DNA of 64,000 nucleotides from the NCBI RefSeq assembly GCF_000264995.1, contig NW_006767434.1, positions 2,744,344 through 2,808,343 of the forward strand, read 5' to 3'. The notes beneath the pieces were generated by a model. It was given only the letters and a program-made list of their open reading frames with translations, ran no database searches and was not told the DNA's origin. A program made the position numbers and the translations under genes. Each line of letters begins with the position of its first letter. Position 1 is the first letter of the stretch. This document shows, piece after piece, positions 10,611-21,944 of the stretch. This DNA comes from Punctularia strigosozonata HHB-11173 SS5. Its lineage: Eukaryota; Basidiomycota; Agaricomycetes; Corticiales; Punctulariaceae.

Positions 10611-12668
10611 TTACACTCCGAACACCTCACTCCCGACGCAATTGTTGCATGTGAAAACGCCCGATGGATCTACTGTCTTCTTGATCTTCAACAATCGCTC
10701 ATAGTTTCCCCCAAACCATCGTGCCTGCCAATTCGGCTCGCCGGGCCAATCCTCATTATAGTATGCCACTGGGTTGCCCTCGGGATAGATGATTCGATCG
10801 ATGCCATCAAGGGTACGTCTGAGGGTCTCGTTCTGTTGGGCTGTCAAGGCGGGCTGTGTGAGGTCAAAAACGGGAAAGTTCGCATGAAGTAGAGCCGTTC
10901 GCCACCCTGGATGCACGGACGTGTATGTGGATGTCGGGTCAAAGGAGCTGACTGCTCCACCTGCAACGGCCTGAAGAATGATCGGAGTCGACATGTTTGC
11001 GATGAAAGCGCCAAGGACGTCGACGGTTTGCTCGTTTGTCATGGTGTCCTTCATCAACACGCGATCCCCAAGTAAAATATTCACCCCGACAGCGTCCCTT
11101 CCTGCCATGGCGGGCTCGATGAAGCCATTGTATGCGTTAAGCCAAGTGGAAAACGATGACGTCGAGAAGGCGATTTGAACGCCAGGTATGTTCCTCATGG
11201 AACCGAACAACGCGAGTGTCTCCTCGGGCGTCTCCGGTTTGTTGACTAGGGGTTTGGCATATATGATAGCACCTCCTGGATATAGCTGACAGATATGCAT
11301 ACATCAGGAATGCACGAAGGGCAGGCTCCATAACTCACGAGCTCAGATACTCCACTCAGACCTGCGTCGCCAAGCGTCGCCTGCATCCCGAGCAAAACGC
11401 TGATCGCCTGGGCAAATGCCTGGGTTGAATTGGCCAAAAATGTGGCATTGACACCGTTGACGCCTAGTAAAGGCGGATGCGCCTTGACGGTAACCTCCGT
11501 AGTGATCTATGGGCGAGAAAGATTTCCAATGAGATCAGTCCTGCAGACCGAAAAGCGAAAACCTACCCCAAAGGTTCCGCCTCCACCACGCAGAGCCCAA
11601 AACAGGTCCGTGTTCGTGCATTCATTGGCGATTTTGATCGTTCCATCTGCAGTAACCACCTTGTACTGTAAGACATCTAGTGGAAAGGTGACCGTAGTCA
11701 GTGCATAGGCATGCGCCCGCGCAGCTCGTGATCCTTACTGTCCACGCCCATCCCGTATAGTCGGCTCAGTGGACCAAGACCGCCTCCCAGCATGTACCCG
11801 CCGGCAGCACCGACAGTAGGAATAAAACCGCCGATAGTTGTCACATTGTGCTGATCTGCAGCCCTCCAAAGATCTAGTACCTCAATGCCTGCGCCAGCAA
11901 TCAAAGCATTGGCCGGAGTTGCTGTTCGTTGACAACCATCCGGGACAAAATGAGGAACGTAGCTCGTGTTCTTGAGCTGGTGGGTCCATATAGTGAAGGA
12001 ACCAGGTGCCGAGGAACGACCGAGGCTGAGAGTGAAACATGAGTAAACCAAACTATGCTGAGCGGGTCGATAACTTACTAATCATGTCCTGTCTGTTTAA
12101 GATTTGTTTAGTATCACTAAGATGCAAGCATATAGATAACACTCACGTTCTTAATCCTCAAACGCAGATTATGCTTCGCGGCGAACGTCACGGAGCGACT
12201 GATGTCAAGAGCACTCATTGCGAATACTTCATAGGCGGGAAGGGAGCCTGGTGGATTATTAGCATCCGTTCGGTAGTCACATCGGAGAAGACCTTCACCC
12301 AGAGTACAGTTGCCTGGAAGTGGCGAGGTAGGTAGCGAATAAGGCTGGGGGCATCCGACGTCGCCGTTCAGCTCCCAGTTGGTGAACATCAGCGCGTTAG
12401 GCTGTTCTACTCGAAATGACCCAGACAACTCGGACTGGAAGAGGGTTTGGCATGCGCCTTCATCCCACTCCTCGCGATAGCATACGGACGCGTATGGTGC
12501 AGGAGCCTTGAGACGTCCGCCAACCGTCAAGTTGAACGCGTCTAGAACTGGCAGCGTAGGAAAGCATGCTTGTCCAGGGACACAGTACGGCGCCGCTCCG
12601 TCGACCAAGCCCGCGAGCAGAGCTCCGAGCACGAGCGCTCGCGAGAGCAGACGCGAAGACGTCGACAT
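10611..12668 (-). CDS. Secreted FAD-linked oxidoreductase of the berberine-bridge (BBE/VAO) type
   Basis: Oxidises a small alcohol, sugar or secondary metabolite with covalently bound FAD, handing electrons to O2. Six exons (12668-12147, 12092-12079, 12025-11739, 11676-11567, 11506-11339, 11285-10611) sum to 591 residues in one frame. An N-terminal signal peptide (LLSRALVLGALLAGLVDGAA) is followed by the FAD-binding PCMH domain: SVTFAAKHNLRLRIKNTGHDY with the flavin-anchoring His, and GGFIPTVGAAGGYMLGGGLG. The place where bicovalent members have a Cys is Ile here, so a single His link is likely. The C-terminus is a typical BBE domain (YYNEDWPGEPNWQARWFGGNY). Several Asn-X-Ser/Thr sites suit secretion. 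It heads the minus-strand cluster. Confidence 0.9.
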
Positions 12669-13220
12669 GGCAGAGGATGCGACTGGAACTGAACGCACAC
12701 CGGGCGCACTCTTTATAAGCATACATGAACGCTCCGAGGTCCTTCTTTGGATCGCTCGTGCATCAGCCTCCGTTAGGAGACATGGACAGCCTTCACGGAG
12801 TGATCAAGAGCGAGTCGGCGTGAAGTCCTCCGGGTCGGACGTAATGCGCATTCAACATCAGTGGTGACAGCGTTCCTAAGAATCTCACGGCGCTCTCGGA
12901 GTCGTCGCCTGGCAGGATGGTAAGATGTTTCAGGCGGATGCTCCTGGTCATCGTAGCGCAACTTCAAGGTAGTAGAGTGGCTATGTCGGAGGCACAGCGG
13001 CCGAAGCACAGTGCAGCTCGTTCAGTTCAGCGCCTTCACCCTGGTAGGGCACACACCTTCTAGTCACAGCATGGATATTTCTGTCGCTAAAAGTATGTAT
13101 CATTGATCGGCGCGCAGACCTGCGCTATGGAATTCTCATCTATCTGTCGATCTGTGGTTTCGGGCAGTCCTTACAGGCACAACGCGGAGACAGCATACAG
13201 CATACTATGACCAGCACGAC
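12669..13220. other. Intergenic
   Basis: Upstream region of the BBE-type oxidase gene and downstream region of the next transporter. Apart from the TATA box at 12712-12717 I see no gene or clear element. Confidence 0.6.
12712..12717 (-). promoter_or_regulatory. TATA box of the BBE-type oxidase gene
   Basis: The minus strand reads TATAAA here, 44-49 bases before the ATG at 12668. Position and sequence fit a core promoter with a very short leader. Confidence 0.55.
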
Positions 13221-15554
13221 TTAGCTTCCCCTCAACGTGATGGATGTTCTTCGACTGGGTTGTATGCCCTGGTCGCCATGCGCATCCCCCTTTTCCACTG
13301 CAGCCGACAGCTGCTCTGCGGCTTCCCCTTCATCTACCCGCGTTCTCCGCTCTTCTCCCCATCGGATGGTTGCTAACGTCAACGCAAATCCAATGAGTGA
13401 AATGGCAGCTGCGATGCCGTTGGCTGCAGCGACGCCAATGGCTTTGATGAGAGGCAGTACGGCCGCAGAGGCAGCCGCGGCAAATATATAGCGAATACAA
13501 CTAAGATGTGTCCGTCAGAAGGGAGACCAAAGCGAGTGCGCGGAGCGGGGTGACGTATGAACGTACTTGTTAATCGCTATGGTCTCCGCGCTCCGCTTTT
13601 GCATGACATCTACCAGGTATGTGTTGCTAACGGATAGAACGCCCATAAGCCCGACACCTGCATATGAGCTCCGGTTAACGCAAGCTCGGATTCGGAGCCG
13701 GATGACGCACCGGATATGAAAAGGAATATGAGCGAGACGGCGAGGCCGCCGGCGCTTGTCCAAAATTGCATCGTCAGACCTGCGAAATCAATCATCCGCC
13801 TTCCTGGATTTCATATACACATACCGGCTCCAAGGACACTTCCGGGCACGATGATGGCCCCCGAAAGCAGCGAGGCGCGCAGCCGATCTTCCGGTATGCG
13901 CTTTCCTCGTTTATCCGTCCATAGGCGAACAGTACGGTCGGAAATGTGCCCTGCGATACGTGACCCGACTAAGACGATCAAACGGTATTCAGCACAAGAT
14001 ACCCAACCGACAGATGGAAGTTATTTACTCATGTTGCCACCGCCTTGGGCGAGGAAGAGAGTACCAAGGATAGCGTCATTTGTAATCCCATACCGTGGTC
14101 CCTGAACCAGTACCGTATTTAGAATTCAGCCCCACGAGCAGCCGACGATTTATGGTACCAATGTGTACGTCAAAGGAACGACGACGCCTGCGGGATGATG
14201 ATGAGCCACTGAATCGGAGCCAGAACATTCGTAACCCACAGTACGTTGTCAAAAGAACAAAAGACGAGTTTAAACTCTGTGGAATAGGCTGTGAGCGGAC
14301 GATGATGCGGCAAGGGAAAAAAGCGCGTAGAGTGAATGATGACTTACTATGGCGAGAACGTTTGGATATCTTAGCAAACGCACGGGTCGCAGAGGATCGA
14401 CCCATACCCAAGCAACGCGGCGTCTCCACCGCAAAAATCGGGCAAATCCATTACCGCTCTTGTCTGCGCATGCCCGCTTTTCAGAGGCCCGTGAGGCGGT
14501 CCGTCGCAAAACTTCGCGCTCTTCGATGATCTTGTCAATCCCCCGAGAATGTATCGTCTCCGGCAATAGAAACGAAAGCCCCAAGGCTATGAGGCCCGCT
14601 CCAGCCAACAGCCATTGCATGGCGCGCCACGATCCACCGGGATAGACGGGCGGGACATATCTTTCAACGGTCAGAAGTACGCCACAACGTCAGAACGGCC
14701 GAACGGTCGGGAAATGAGATTAACGCTTTTGCGCACTCGGTCATAATCCCCGCGATCAGCGGGGCCAATGATGGTCCGACGAGCACGCCAGCGTAAAAAA
14801 CACCCATGGCGCGTCCACGCTCCGTCGGTCGATAGATGTCTCCGATAGTCCCGGCTCCGACGGAGAGCACCGACGAAGAGCCAGCACCCTGTATGATCCT
14901 CGTGATGATCAACGCCACTAACGAACGAGACAGTGCAACGCCTATAGAAGCGACGACGAAGATGGGTAGTGACACAAGATATATGGGACGCCGCCCGTAG
15001 ATCGTCGCGTAAGGTGCCCATACCAGAGGGGCGACGCCGATGCTGACAAGGAAAATCGCGACGGTGTAGTTCACGACGGACTGCGAAACGTTTAGATCGT
15101 TCGCAATTTGCGGTATCGAGGGAAGGAATGCCGAAGACGTGAATGCTGGACAAACGTAATTAGGTCAGAAGGTCATTCATACGTGAAGTACTGCCTTACG
15201 AGCTAGCAGAGCCGAGACGGATACGACGATGACGATCAAGCGTTTCTTGGCCGGAGAGAATTTGTCGTAGATGTCTTTGGTGTCGACCTTTTCCGCGTCG
15301 GAGACGTCGATCGTCTTTGCAAGGTGGTTCTCCGACTTTTCATCCTGAACGTCGACCGAAGCGGGCTCTTCTGGCAGGTGCGAACCGATCCGAGCGAGCT
15401 CCGCCGGTGGAGGTAGGCCAGACCCCATCGCAGCGGGTACGTTCACCTCTTCGTGCTCCTCGGCATATGCGTACGAGTCGAACCTCTGATGTTCATGAAT
15501 GGCATGAAGGTGGTGGCGACCATTCGTCGCGTCGTCCGTCGCGCCCGAGGTCAT
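13221..15554 (-). CDS. Major facilitator transporter, DHA1 (drug:H+ antiporter, Qdr-like) family
   Basis: Multi-exon gene (about eight or nine exons) from ATG 15554 to TAA 13221. A long hydrophilic N-terminus rich in His/Glu precedes helix 1. Helix 1 continues into SSAFLPSIPQIANDLNVSQS; the helix 2-3 loop motif YGRRPIYL is present, then the helix 4-5 run GAGSSSVLSVGAGTIGDIY with PTERGRAMG. The second half includes SLNSSFVLLTTY, PLTYTLGPRYGI, FLAQGGGNM, IAGHISD, and final helices (FAAAASAAVLPLIKAIGVAAAN). Twelve helices can be counted. Such pumps export toxic compounds, polyamines or the cell's own metabolites. Its place between two enzyme-rich neighbours on the same strand suggests product export, which is an inference. 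Confidence 0.87.
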
Positions 15555-16078
15555 GATGGTAGTCCCCGGTCGTTAAGTCAGACTTTTTGTGTAGACTCCC
15601 CCAGTCCGAGTCGGAAACCAACACCAGTGGGCCTAGAGATCCACCGTGTCCACAGCGAGGGCCGAGTCAGAGGGGGCGAGGAAGCGCATCCACATTTCCG
15701 TTCCATCCCAGGTCCTGAGCGTATGAAGAGAAGATAGCATGCCGGTGATGCCGATGTACTTCGGGCCGACGGAAAGCCGGTCAATGTCAATGGCGGCAAT
15801 ACCGCAGCACTCGCCCAGGTCCCAGGCGCCAGCTCGCAGAAGTTACAATCACACAAAGCCTGTTAAATCTTGAGATTATGAGAAGAACGTGCGCTCGTGC
15901 GTTATGCATTTCATGCGTCGGATAGCGTCGTCAAGATCGTACATCGTCAAAGACTAGCAATACATAATTCGGTCAACTGGCATCAAAGCAGCACTCTCAC
16001 AAATCACTCGGAAAGATAGCCCGACATCTATCCGTCCGCATCGCCCCGGTATATCACCACCAGCATGGCCTTCCCTCC
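15555..16078. other. Intergenic
   Basis: Promoter side of the DHA1 gene and 3' side of the JEN1-like gene. I see no gene or recognisable element. Confidence 0.6.
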
Positions 16079-18056
16079 TCAGACGGCCTCCTTGCTCGCG
16101 CCCTCATCGACCCTGACGCTGCCGTCGCTCGTGCTATCCCTGGCGCCCTTCTCCCGAATACGGTGCTCCTGGACCTCCGCGCCGTCATCTTCCACGAGCT
16201 CATCGTTGCCGGCACCCTCCTCAAACGCCGTCTTGCCCTTTTCAAAGTGCGCTCCGTGGTTCTCGGGGCCGATGATGGTGATGATGATCACAAACGCCGC
16301 GACGACGCCGATGAGGATGCCCTGCACGGTCGCGTAATCCGGTACCTCCTTCCGCTTGCCGTCGACGATGATGTGCGTGCGGAGATTCTCGCCTCCGGTG
16401 GCCTCGATCTGCGCGCTGGCGCTGCTGACCATGTTTCCGAGCTGGTACGCCACGCCGGGGAAGGTCGCACGGAACGCGGGCGGGCTCATCTCCGCGAGCT
16501 GAATCGGGATGACGCCCCATGCGCCTTGCACGCCGAATTGGATGCAGAACGCGCCGGCCGCGAGCGCGGAGAAACTCGAAGGCAGGATCCAGAGCGGAAT
16601 GAAGGCGCCGATCATGAGCACGAAGATGACGATCGTGAGTCGCCGCCCGATGTACTGCGAGATCCAGCCGGCGATCGCGCCACCCGCAATGGCACCACAG
16701 TTGCCGATGATGGTCGCGACGGTCGCGTCGTGAGCGGTGAAACCCTTCGAAGTCTGCAGATAGGTCGGGTACAGGTCCTGGGATCCGTGTGAGAGGAAGT
16801 TGAATCCTGAACCATCCGGTGTGAGTGCACAGTTCCGACCTTGATCAGAATGGGAACGAAAGGAACGTACCGGTCATGAGCAAGACGGCATAGATACACA
16901 GGAGCCAGTGCTTCCTCAACATGCGGCCGGACTCGCGCATGAACACCTTGGTCTTGTGGCTGGCGGATCCAGTCGTCTCGCCTCTCGCACGCGCAGCTTC
17001 CTTTGCACGTAGGAAGACCGCGGACTCGGGCAGAGGAAGGCGAACCGCCGCGGCGAAGACGGATACGCCGGCTGAGGTCCAGAAGAGCGAGCGCCAACCG
17101 ACGTGTACCGAAGGCACGAGTTGTAGGTTGACGACTGGAAAATAAGAAGCCCGATATACGTCAGTTTCAATGCCCTTTCGCTGCGTTACAGGAATGACGC
17201 ACCGGCGGCGATGAGATATCCCACGGCGTAACCTTGCTGCAGGACGCCGCTAGCAAGGCCACGGACTTCCACGGGCAAGTTCTCCAATGCCGTCGCGGCA
17301 GCCAATCCCCAGATCCCACCCATCGCTACACCGAAGAGACTCCGGAGGGCGAGAAACTGAGGGAACGTCTGGACGAATCCGGCTCCAAGCTCGAAAGCGG
17401 CGCAAAGGAGCAGGTTGAAGATGAGTGGGTATTTGCGGCCGTAACGGTCGGATAGCATGCCGAAAATGACGGCGCCGGCCGAACGGAAGAGAAGGGTGAG
17501 GGTTATGGAGGTTGTCTATTTTCCGTCCCATGAGAACGCAAGGATGAGGGAGGGGGCAAGAGGACGTACGATGGAGTGCGCGCTCTTGCCAAATTGGTCT
17601 TCGAGGTGCGTGACGCTGAGAGATACACTGAAGAAATCGATCGCGTCGCATGTCCAGGCAAGCCATCTGTGCCATATGCAGATCAGTACGAGCTCAAAAG
17701 TGCGTTGAAGCGAGCAAAAGCGTGGGAGGGGATGTGTGGGTTGGGTGTGGGGAAGTGCGGGGGTCGGCAATGAGTGTGAGAACGCAGGAACGGGGTGAAC
17801 ATGCAAGCGCAGCAAGCCGTATGGACGCCGTTAGGCGGGTTCGGAGCACGACGCGGTACGCGTATCGCGGGCCCGCAGAAGTGGTGATATCCATCCGATG
17901 ACTGGCCCTGGACGTGCTATCGATGAAAGACACTCACCCAGACCAGAAGAGTGCCCATTGGACGGGCGTTATCGACATCAGGGCTTGCCAAAGAGTCAAT
18001 TCATGTTCGGTGCGCTGCCGTTTGGGAACGAGGTTCCTCATGAAGTAGGGCGCCAT
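16079..18056 (-). CDS. JEN1-like monocarboxylate (lactate/pyruvate) proton symporter
   Basis: Plasma-membrane importer of lactate, pyruvate or similar acids. Exon 1 starts at ATG 18056 (MAPYFMRNLVPKRQ) and ends at 17938; a long intron of about 265 bases follows, then exons encoding WLAWTCDAIDFFSVSLSV, MLSDRYGRKYPL, RSLFGVAMGGIWGLAAATAL, LASGVLQQGYAVGYLIAA and the rest. The JEN family signature N-x-x-S/T-H-x-S/T-Q-D-x3-T is present exactly as NFLSHGSQDLYPT, followed by IIGNCGAIAGGAIAGW and YIGRRLTI. The cytosolic C-terminus is acidic and basic (KGKTAFEEGAGNDELVEDD). All 12 helices can be traced. The gene seems intact. Yeast JEN1 is glucose-repressed; possible CreA/Mig1 sites lie upstream. Confidence 0.92.
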
Positions 18057-18873
18057 CGTGTCGTTGGTCGTCGAGGATGAACGTCACCACACGTTCGGGA
18101 TTTCGTAGCTGGAACGGATGCAAGACCGAGTGAGATATAGTGTTATGCAGGATATGACGTATTCGGCGACAAAGACCGACCAGTACCTCGTTGTCGTCGG
18201 GGCGCGAGCTTGGGCCACTGAACGCGAACGATGTGGTGGTGAGAGAGGAAAGGCGAAGCGAAAGGAGAGGGGTACTTAAAGGCAAGCCATCAGGCGGCTG
18301 GGAAGAAGGCCGTTTATCAATATAGAAGGGAACTTACGTTGAGTGGCTTCCCCGGACCCCGCACCGTGTGCCGTAGCGGCGCATCAACGCACGCATGACC
18401 TTTTCCTCCGCCTCTCGTTCCTGCCTTTTGTCGGCTGCGACGGTTAAAGTAAGACAGCGCGGCCTGCCGCAGCGGAACCCCGAGCTGGGATGCTTGTTAT
18501 TTCACCCCGCATCGGCCATAATGCATAACGCTGAGCTGCGTTCCGTGCCAATGGTCCGAGATCCGTGCGCGCCTGCCGCTGAGGATGCAAGCTCCGGTTT
18601 CAGCGCCATCGGACGTCAAGAGCGTGCACGTGCATATCGCTGCCGGACGTCGCAGCCAGCGTTCGCCGTTCTGCACAGCGCCCACGGACCTACGGCGGCC
18701 CCGTGGGGAACGGCCTTCGCAAACTTGGCTTGCACGACGCGCTCAACAGCGAAGGCCCCTCGTGCCTGTTGCTCACTGTCACCCAAACCTTCGCGGAGGT
18801 CGTCGCGCGCCCTGACTCCAGACTGCGACTTACATACGGAATCCATACTCATTCGATGCGACTCGTCGACGTA
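18057..18873. other. Intergenic between JEN1-like gene and P450 gene
   Basis: Holds the promoter and probable leader intron of the JEN1-like gene and the 3' flank of the P450 gene. Long plus-strand frames here (18395-19081) run antisense to the P450 and show no protein pattern. Confidence 0.55.
18350..18362 (-). promoter_or_regulatory. Possible pair of CreA/Mig1 carbon-repression sites
   Basis: On the minus strand the sequence contains GCGGGG (18362-18357) and CCGGGG (18355-18350); both fit the SYGGRG core of CreA/Mig1. They lie about 300 bases before the JEN1-like start. A likely leader intron (donor GTAAGT near 18340) follows. Short motifs of this kind occur often by chance. Confidence 0.25.
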
Positions 18874-21398
18874 CTATGCAGTGCCGAAACCCAGCTCCAT
18901 TCCGAGGCACGCCTTCAGCGACATCAACACGGAACGTCTTTCCGGGGTCGGCGAAGCGGGGGACGAGCTGGCAAACATCAGGATCATGCTAAAACCTGCG
19001 TCGTACGCGTACGCCCTTCCGACTCGTTCCAGGTCTGTTGAGCCCGATTGTCGGCACGTCAGGGCGTACATAGACGGATGACTCGCGACGCCGCTCACTG
19101 TCTGCACCAGTTGGACCCTCATCGGCAGTCTCGGCCCTCCCGTACCGTCGAAGCTACTATGCGGCGTTTGCACCGACCCAAGCTTCCAGATCACGTCTTC
19201 CTTCGCAGGCATGAACACGAAGCTCTCCAGCAGGTACGCTGCTGTTATCTCTGTCCCAACGCTACCCGTTAAATCGGATATGCTTGCACAACCCGTGTTA
19301 TCACGCACTCATCTCGAGTTCTGCAAACTTGAACCCTCTGGAATTGACAACTGAGCGACGATGCGCGAGAAATGTTCAAGGCGAACGTACATGCAAGAGC
19401 GAGGTCCACCCATGAACGTCATTCTATGACATCTCAGTACCAACAACGTCAACGTGCCGAGGATTCACGCACAGGTTGGCATACACTCCTGGTATCTTGG
19501 CATTCGCGACAGTGTCCGGAAGAGGTCGCAAGAATCGATCTGGCTTCCACTCATCTGCATCCGGTCCCCAGATCCGTTTGTCCTTGTTCACCGCTGCGAT
19601 GGCCAAGATGATATTCTGGTTTCGCCTCACGGGCACTTCCTCGATCGCACTTCCGTCGGTACCTCTGACGGGGAACAGAAGCGGCAGAATCGTATCCTGT
19701 TGTGCTGTACGCTGGAAGAAGAAAACAGGCGGGTAAAGGCGCAAAGTCTCCTTCACCACGGCATCCAAGAGCGGGAGCGACATGATATCATCGTATGAGA
19801 TCTCCCCTCGCTTCAGCAGATTCGATACCTCCTGTCGCAGTTCTGACTGTGTCGAGGGGTGCAGGGCAAGCACATGCAGTAATCGCGCCGAGGCGTTACT
19901 TGTCGTATCTATTGCGAATTAAATCGTCGATTTCCAAACTCCCGAGGGAAGTCATGTTGCACTGGACATACCGGTTGCAGCAAAAAGGAAGGTGCTAAGC
20001 GTTTGGCACTGATTCAGCATTAGCTCCGAGTGTTGGCGGGGGCTCACATACTTTATCTGGGCCACAACAGCGTCCTCCGGCATTCGTTCGTCGGTGTCAA
20101 GTTTGGCATTGTGTTCTACTGCGTGTTATTGAGGTCAGCAAACAGAAAGCCAAAGAATGGGCTCACATATTGTACTCAGAATGTCAGCGTGGGCGCTTTC
20201 ATCAGGTGCGAGACATTTTCGCTTCTGCGAATATATTTCTTTGCTTGTGACTTCCATCATGCGGGTGATGCGCCTTAACCTGTGCAGCGACTTCATCGGC
20301 AACATGTTGGCGAGGAAGTTCTGCAGCGCTGGCGGTGTCAGACGGCGAAACGTGGGGAAGAACGCGAGCCAAGGAATGAACGGCGACACCGCTGGCCTGA
20401 AGTCGTATCGTGAGATATCGATATGTGATAGGTGCGTCTCTCAACTCACAGAATGTTCTTTATCGCCGCAGCGTACGGATTGCTCGCGGGTTCCTCGAGC
20501 GAGTTGAATTTGTATCCGATCCCGGCGCGCCCGATATATTCCAGGGCTGCACGAGACAAAGGCAGGAGCATGTCGACTTCGAACCCTGTTACAGCTTCAT
20601 GCTCCATACACAGAGTCTCGACGGAATTTCGAAGCTTCCATATGCATATTTAGCGAGTGTGGTTCAAAGCCAAGGACTCGACAGAAGTGGCCTACTCACC
20701 TCTCTGGCGACTGCATTGAATACTGGCATCAAGCGACGCAGGTATGTGGGCGAAAAATGCGGGTTCAACATTTTTCGCTGCCGTCTATGGTTCTCCCCTG
20801 TAGATTTGTGCAATGGATGTCAGCATATGCGTTGTCAAACGAATGCGCACATGGACCTTCGCTTGCTATCAGCCCATTTCCAAGGATCACCGAGTTGAGC
20901 CTGTGGGAGGTTAGATGCGGGGTGCTACCAGCTTGTTACAATAACACATATACTCGAGAAAAATGCTTGTCTCCGCAAATGCCTCTTGGTCCTTGACAAG
21001 AATCGAATGTAGCGCCCGAGGATCGTAAACGTAAAGCTGCTCGTCCTGTAAAAAGGGAACGGTAAACTTCATCTTGCTGTCACGCCTAAGAGTATGTAAA
21101 ATCTTGGGAACTTACCCCGAATAGTCCACCCACTTGCGAAATGCTGCCTAAAGCAGCAACCTCTTCGTGGTATCGAAACCCTGTTATGGGATCGAAGAGC
21201 TGCGCTAGATGACCTAACGCAAGCCGGTCAACCATCACAGATCAGAAAGAGAGAGGGAATCCCACCAGATATGATACTGGGCTTCTCGGCTGGGCGGGGG
21301 AGACTTCGCAACCAGGATCTGACTTTGCGATAGCGATAGATGCCGTACGTTGCACAGATCGCTACGGCAGTCACAACGGTGACGGGTGCTGAAACCAT
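18874..21398 (-). CDS. Cytochrome P450 monooxygenase, possibly CYP5150-like
   Basis: Membrane-bound haem monooxygenase, start ATG 21398, with about 14 short exons. The N-terminal anchor is VTVVTAVAICATYGIY followed by RSLPRPAEKP. Then come HLAQLFDPITGFRYHEE, HRRQRKMLNPHFSPTYLRRL (helix C region), EYIGRAGIGYKFNSLEEP, the I-helix TFLFAATDTTSNASARLLH, the K-helix ETLRLYPP with ExxR, the KPDRFL meander motif and the haem loop FMGGPRSCIG, whose Cys binds iron. Motif style recalls the basidiomycete CYP5150 group, but this is judged by memory. After the usual last strand (RLPMRVQLVQ) the frame stays open for about 70 more codons to 18874, so the true end may be set by one more intron. One exon is only 23 bases (19972-19994). 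Confidence 0.9.
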
Positions 21399-21944
21399 CT
21401 GTACATACGCCGTCGAGAACAGTAAGGATTGGCTAATGACAGGTGCGGATGAAGCACGCCAGAGGTGCTATATGATCAGCTATAAGAGGGCTAGTATGCA
21501 CAATCACATTTAGAGCCAGTGCAGTACATATACGCTGCACGCTCAGGCACGTTCTGCTTCCAGATGGAACAACGGTGAGAATTTCAGAGAAGGGCGATAG
21601 CGATGCGATTCAATCTCCACACCGACTCGGAAAGCCACGCCCAGAGCTTACGGGCTTCTTTCGTCAAGTTCCAGATGATACCGAAATTTGACTTCGGAAG
21701 GACAATATTGGCATTATCATGGGTGCGGTCACGATACCCGGGTAGGAGCCGGGCTGGTGCTTCTTCTCCGAATGTTTCCCCAGACTATCCTGAGCGAGCG
21801 CGGTATACAAGCGGCCCCGTGCACATCTTCGTCTGCCCGGTCACGTTTGCCTTCGACCATTCTAGATTCTGGATACGCGATACCACGCCTTCAAACGACG
21901 CATACAGATGAGGCAGCACAGACACGAACGGAAACAGGGGAGGC
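21399..21944. other. Intergenic between P450 and O-methyltransferase genes
   Basis: Promoter region of the P450 gene and 3' flank of the methyltransferase gene. The plus-strand frame 21603-21911 has no recognisable content. Confidence 0.6.

Noticed and set aside
18395-19081. 228-codon plus-strand frame
   Set aside because: Lies partly antisense to the P450 3' end, has no motif and odd composition; a shadow frame.
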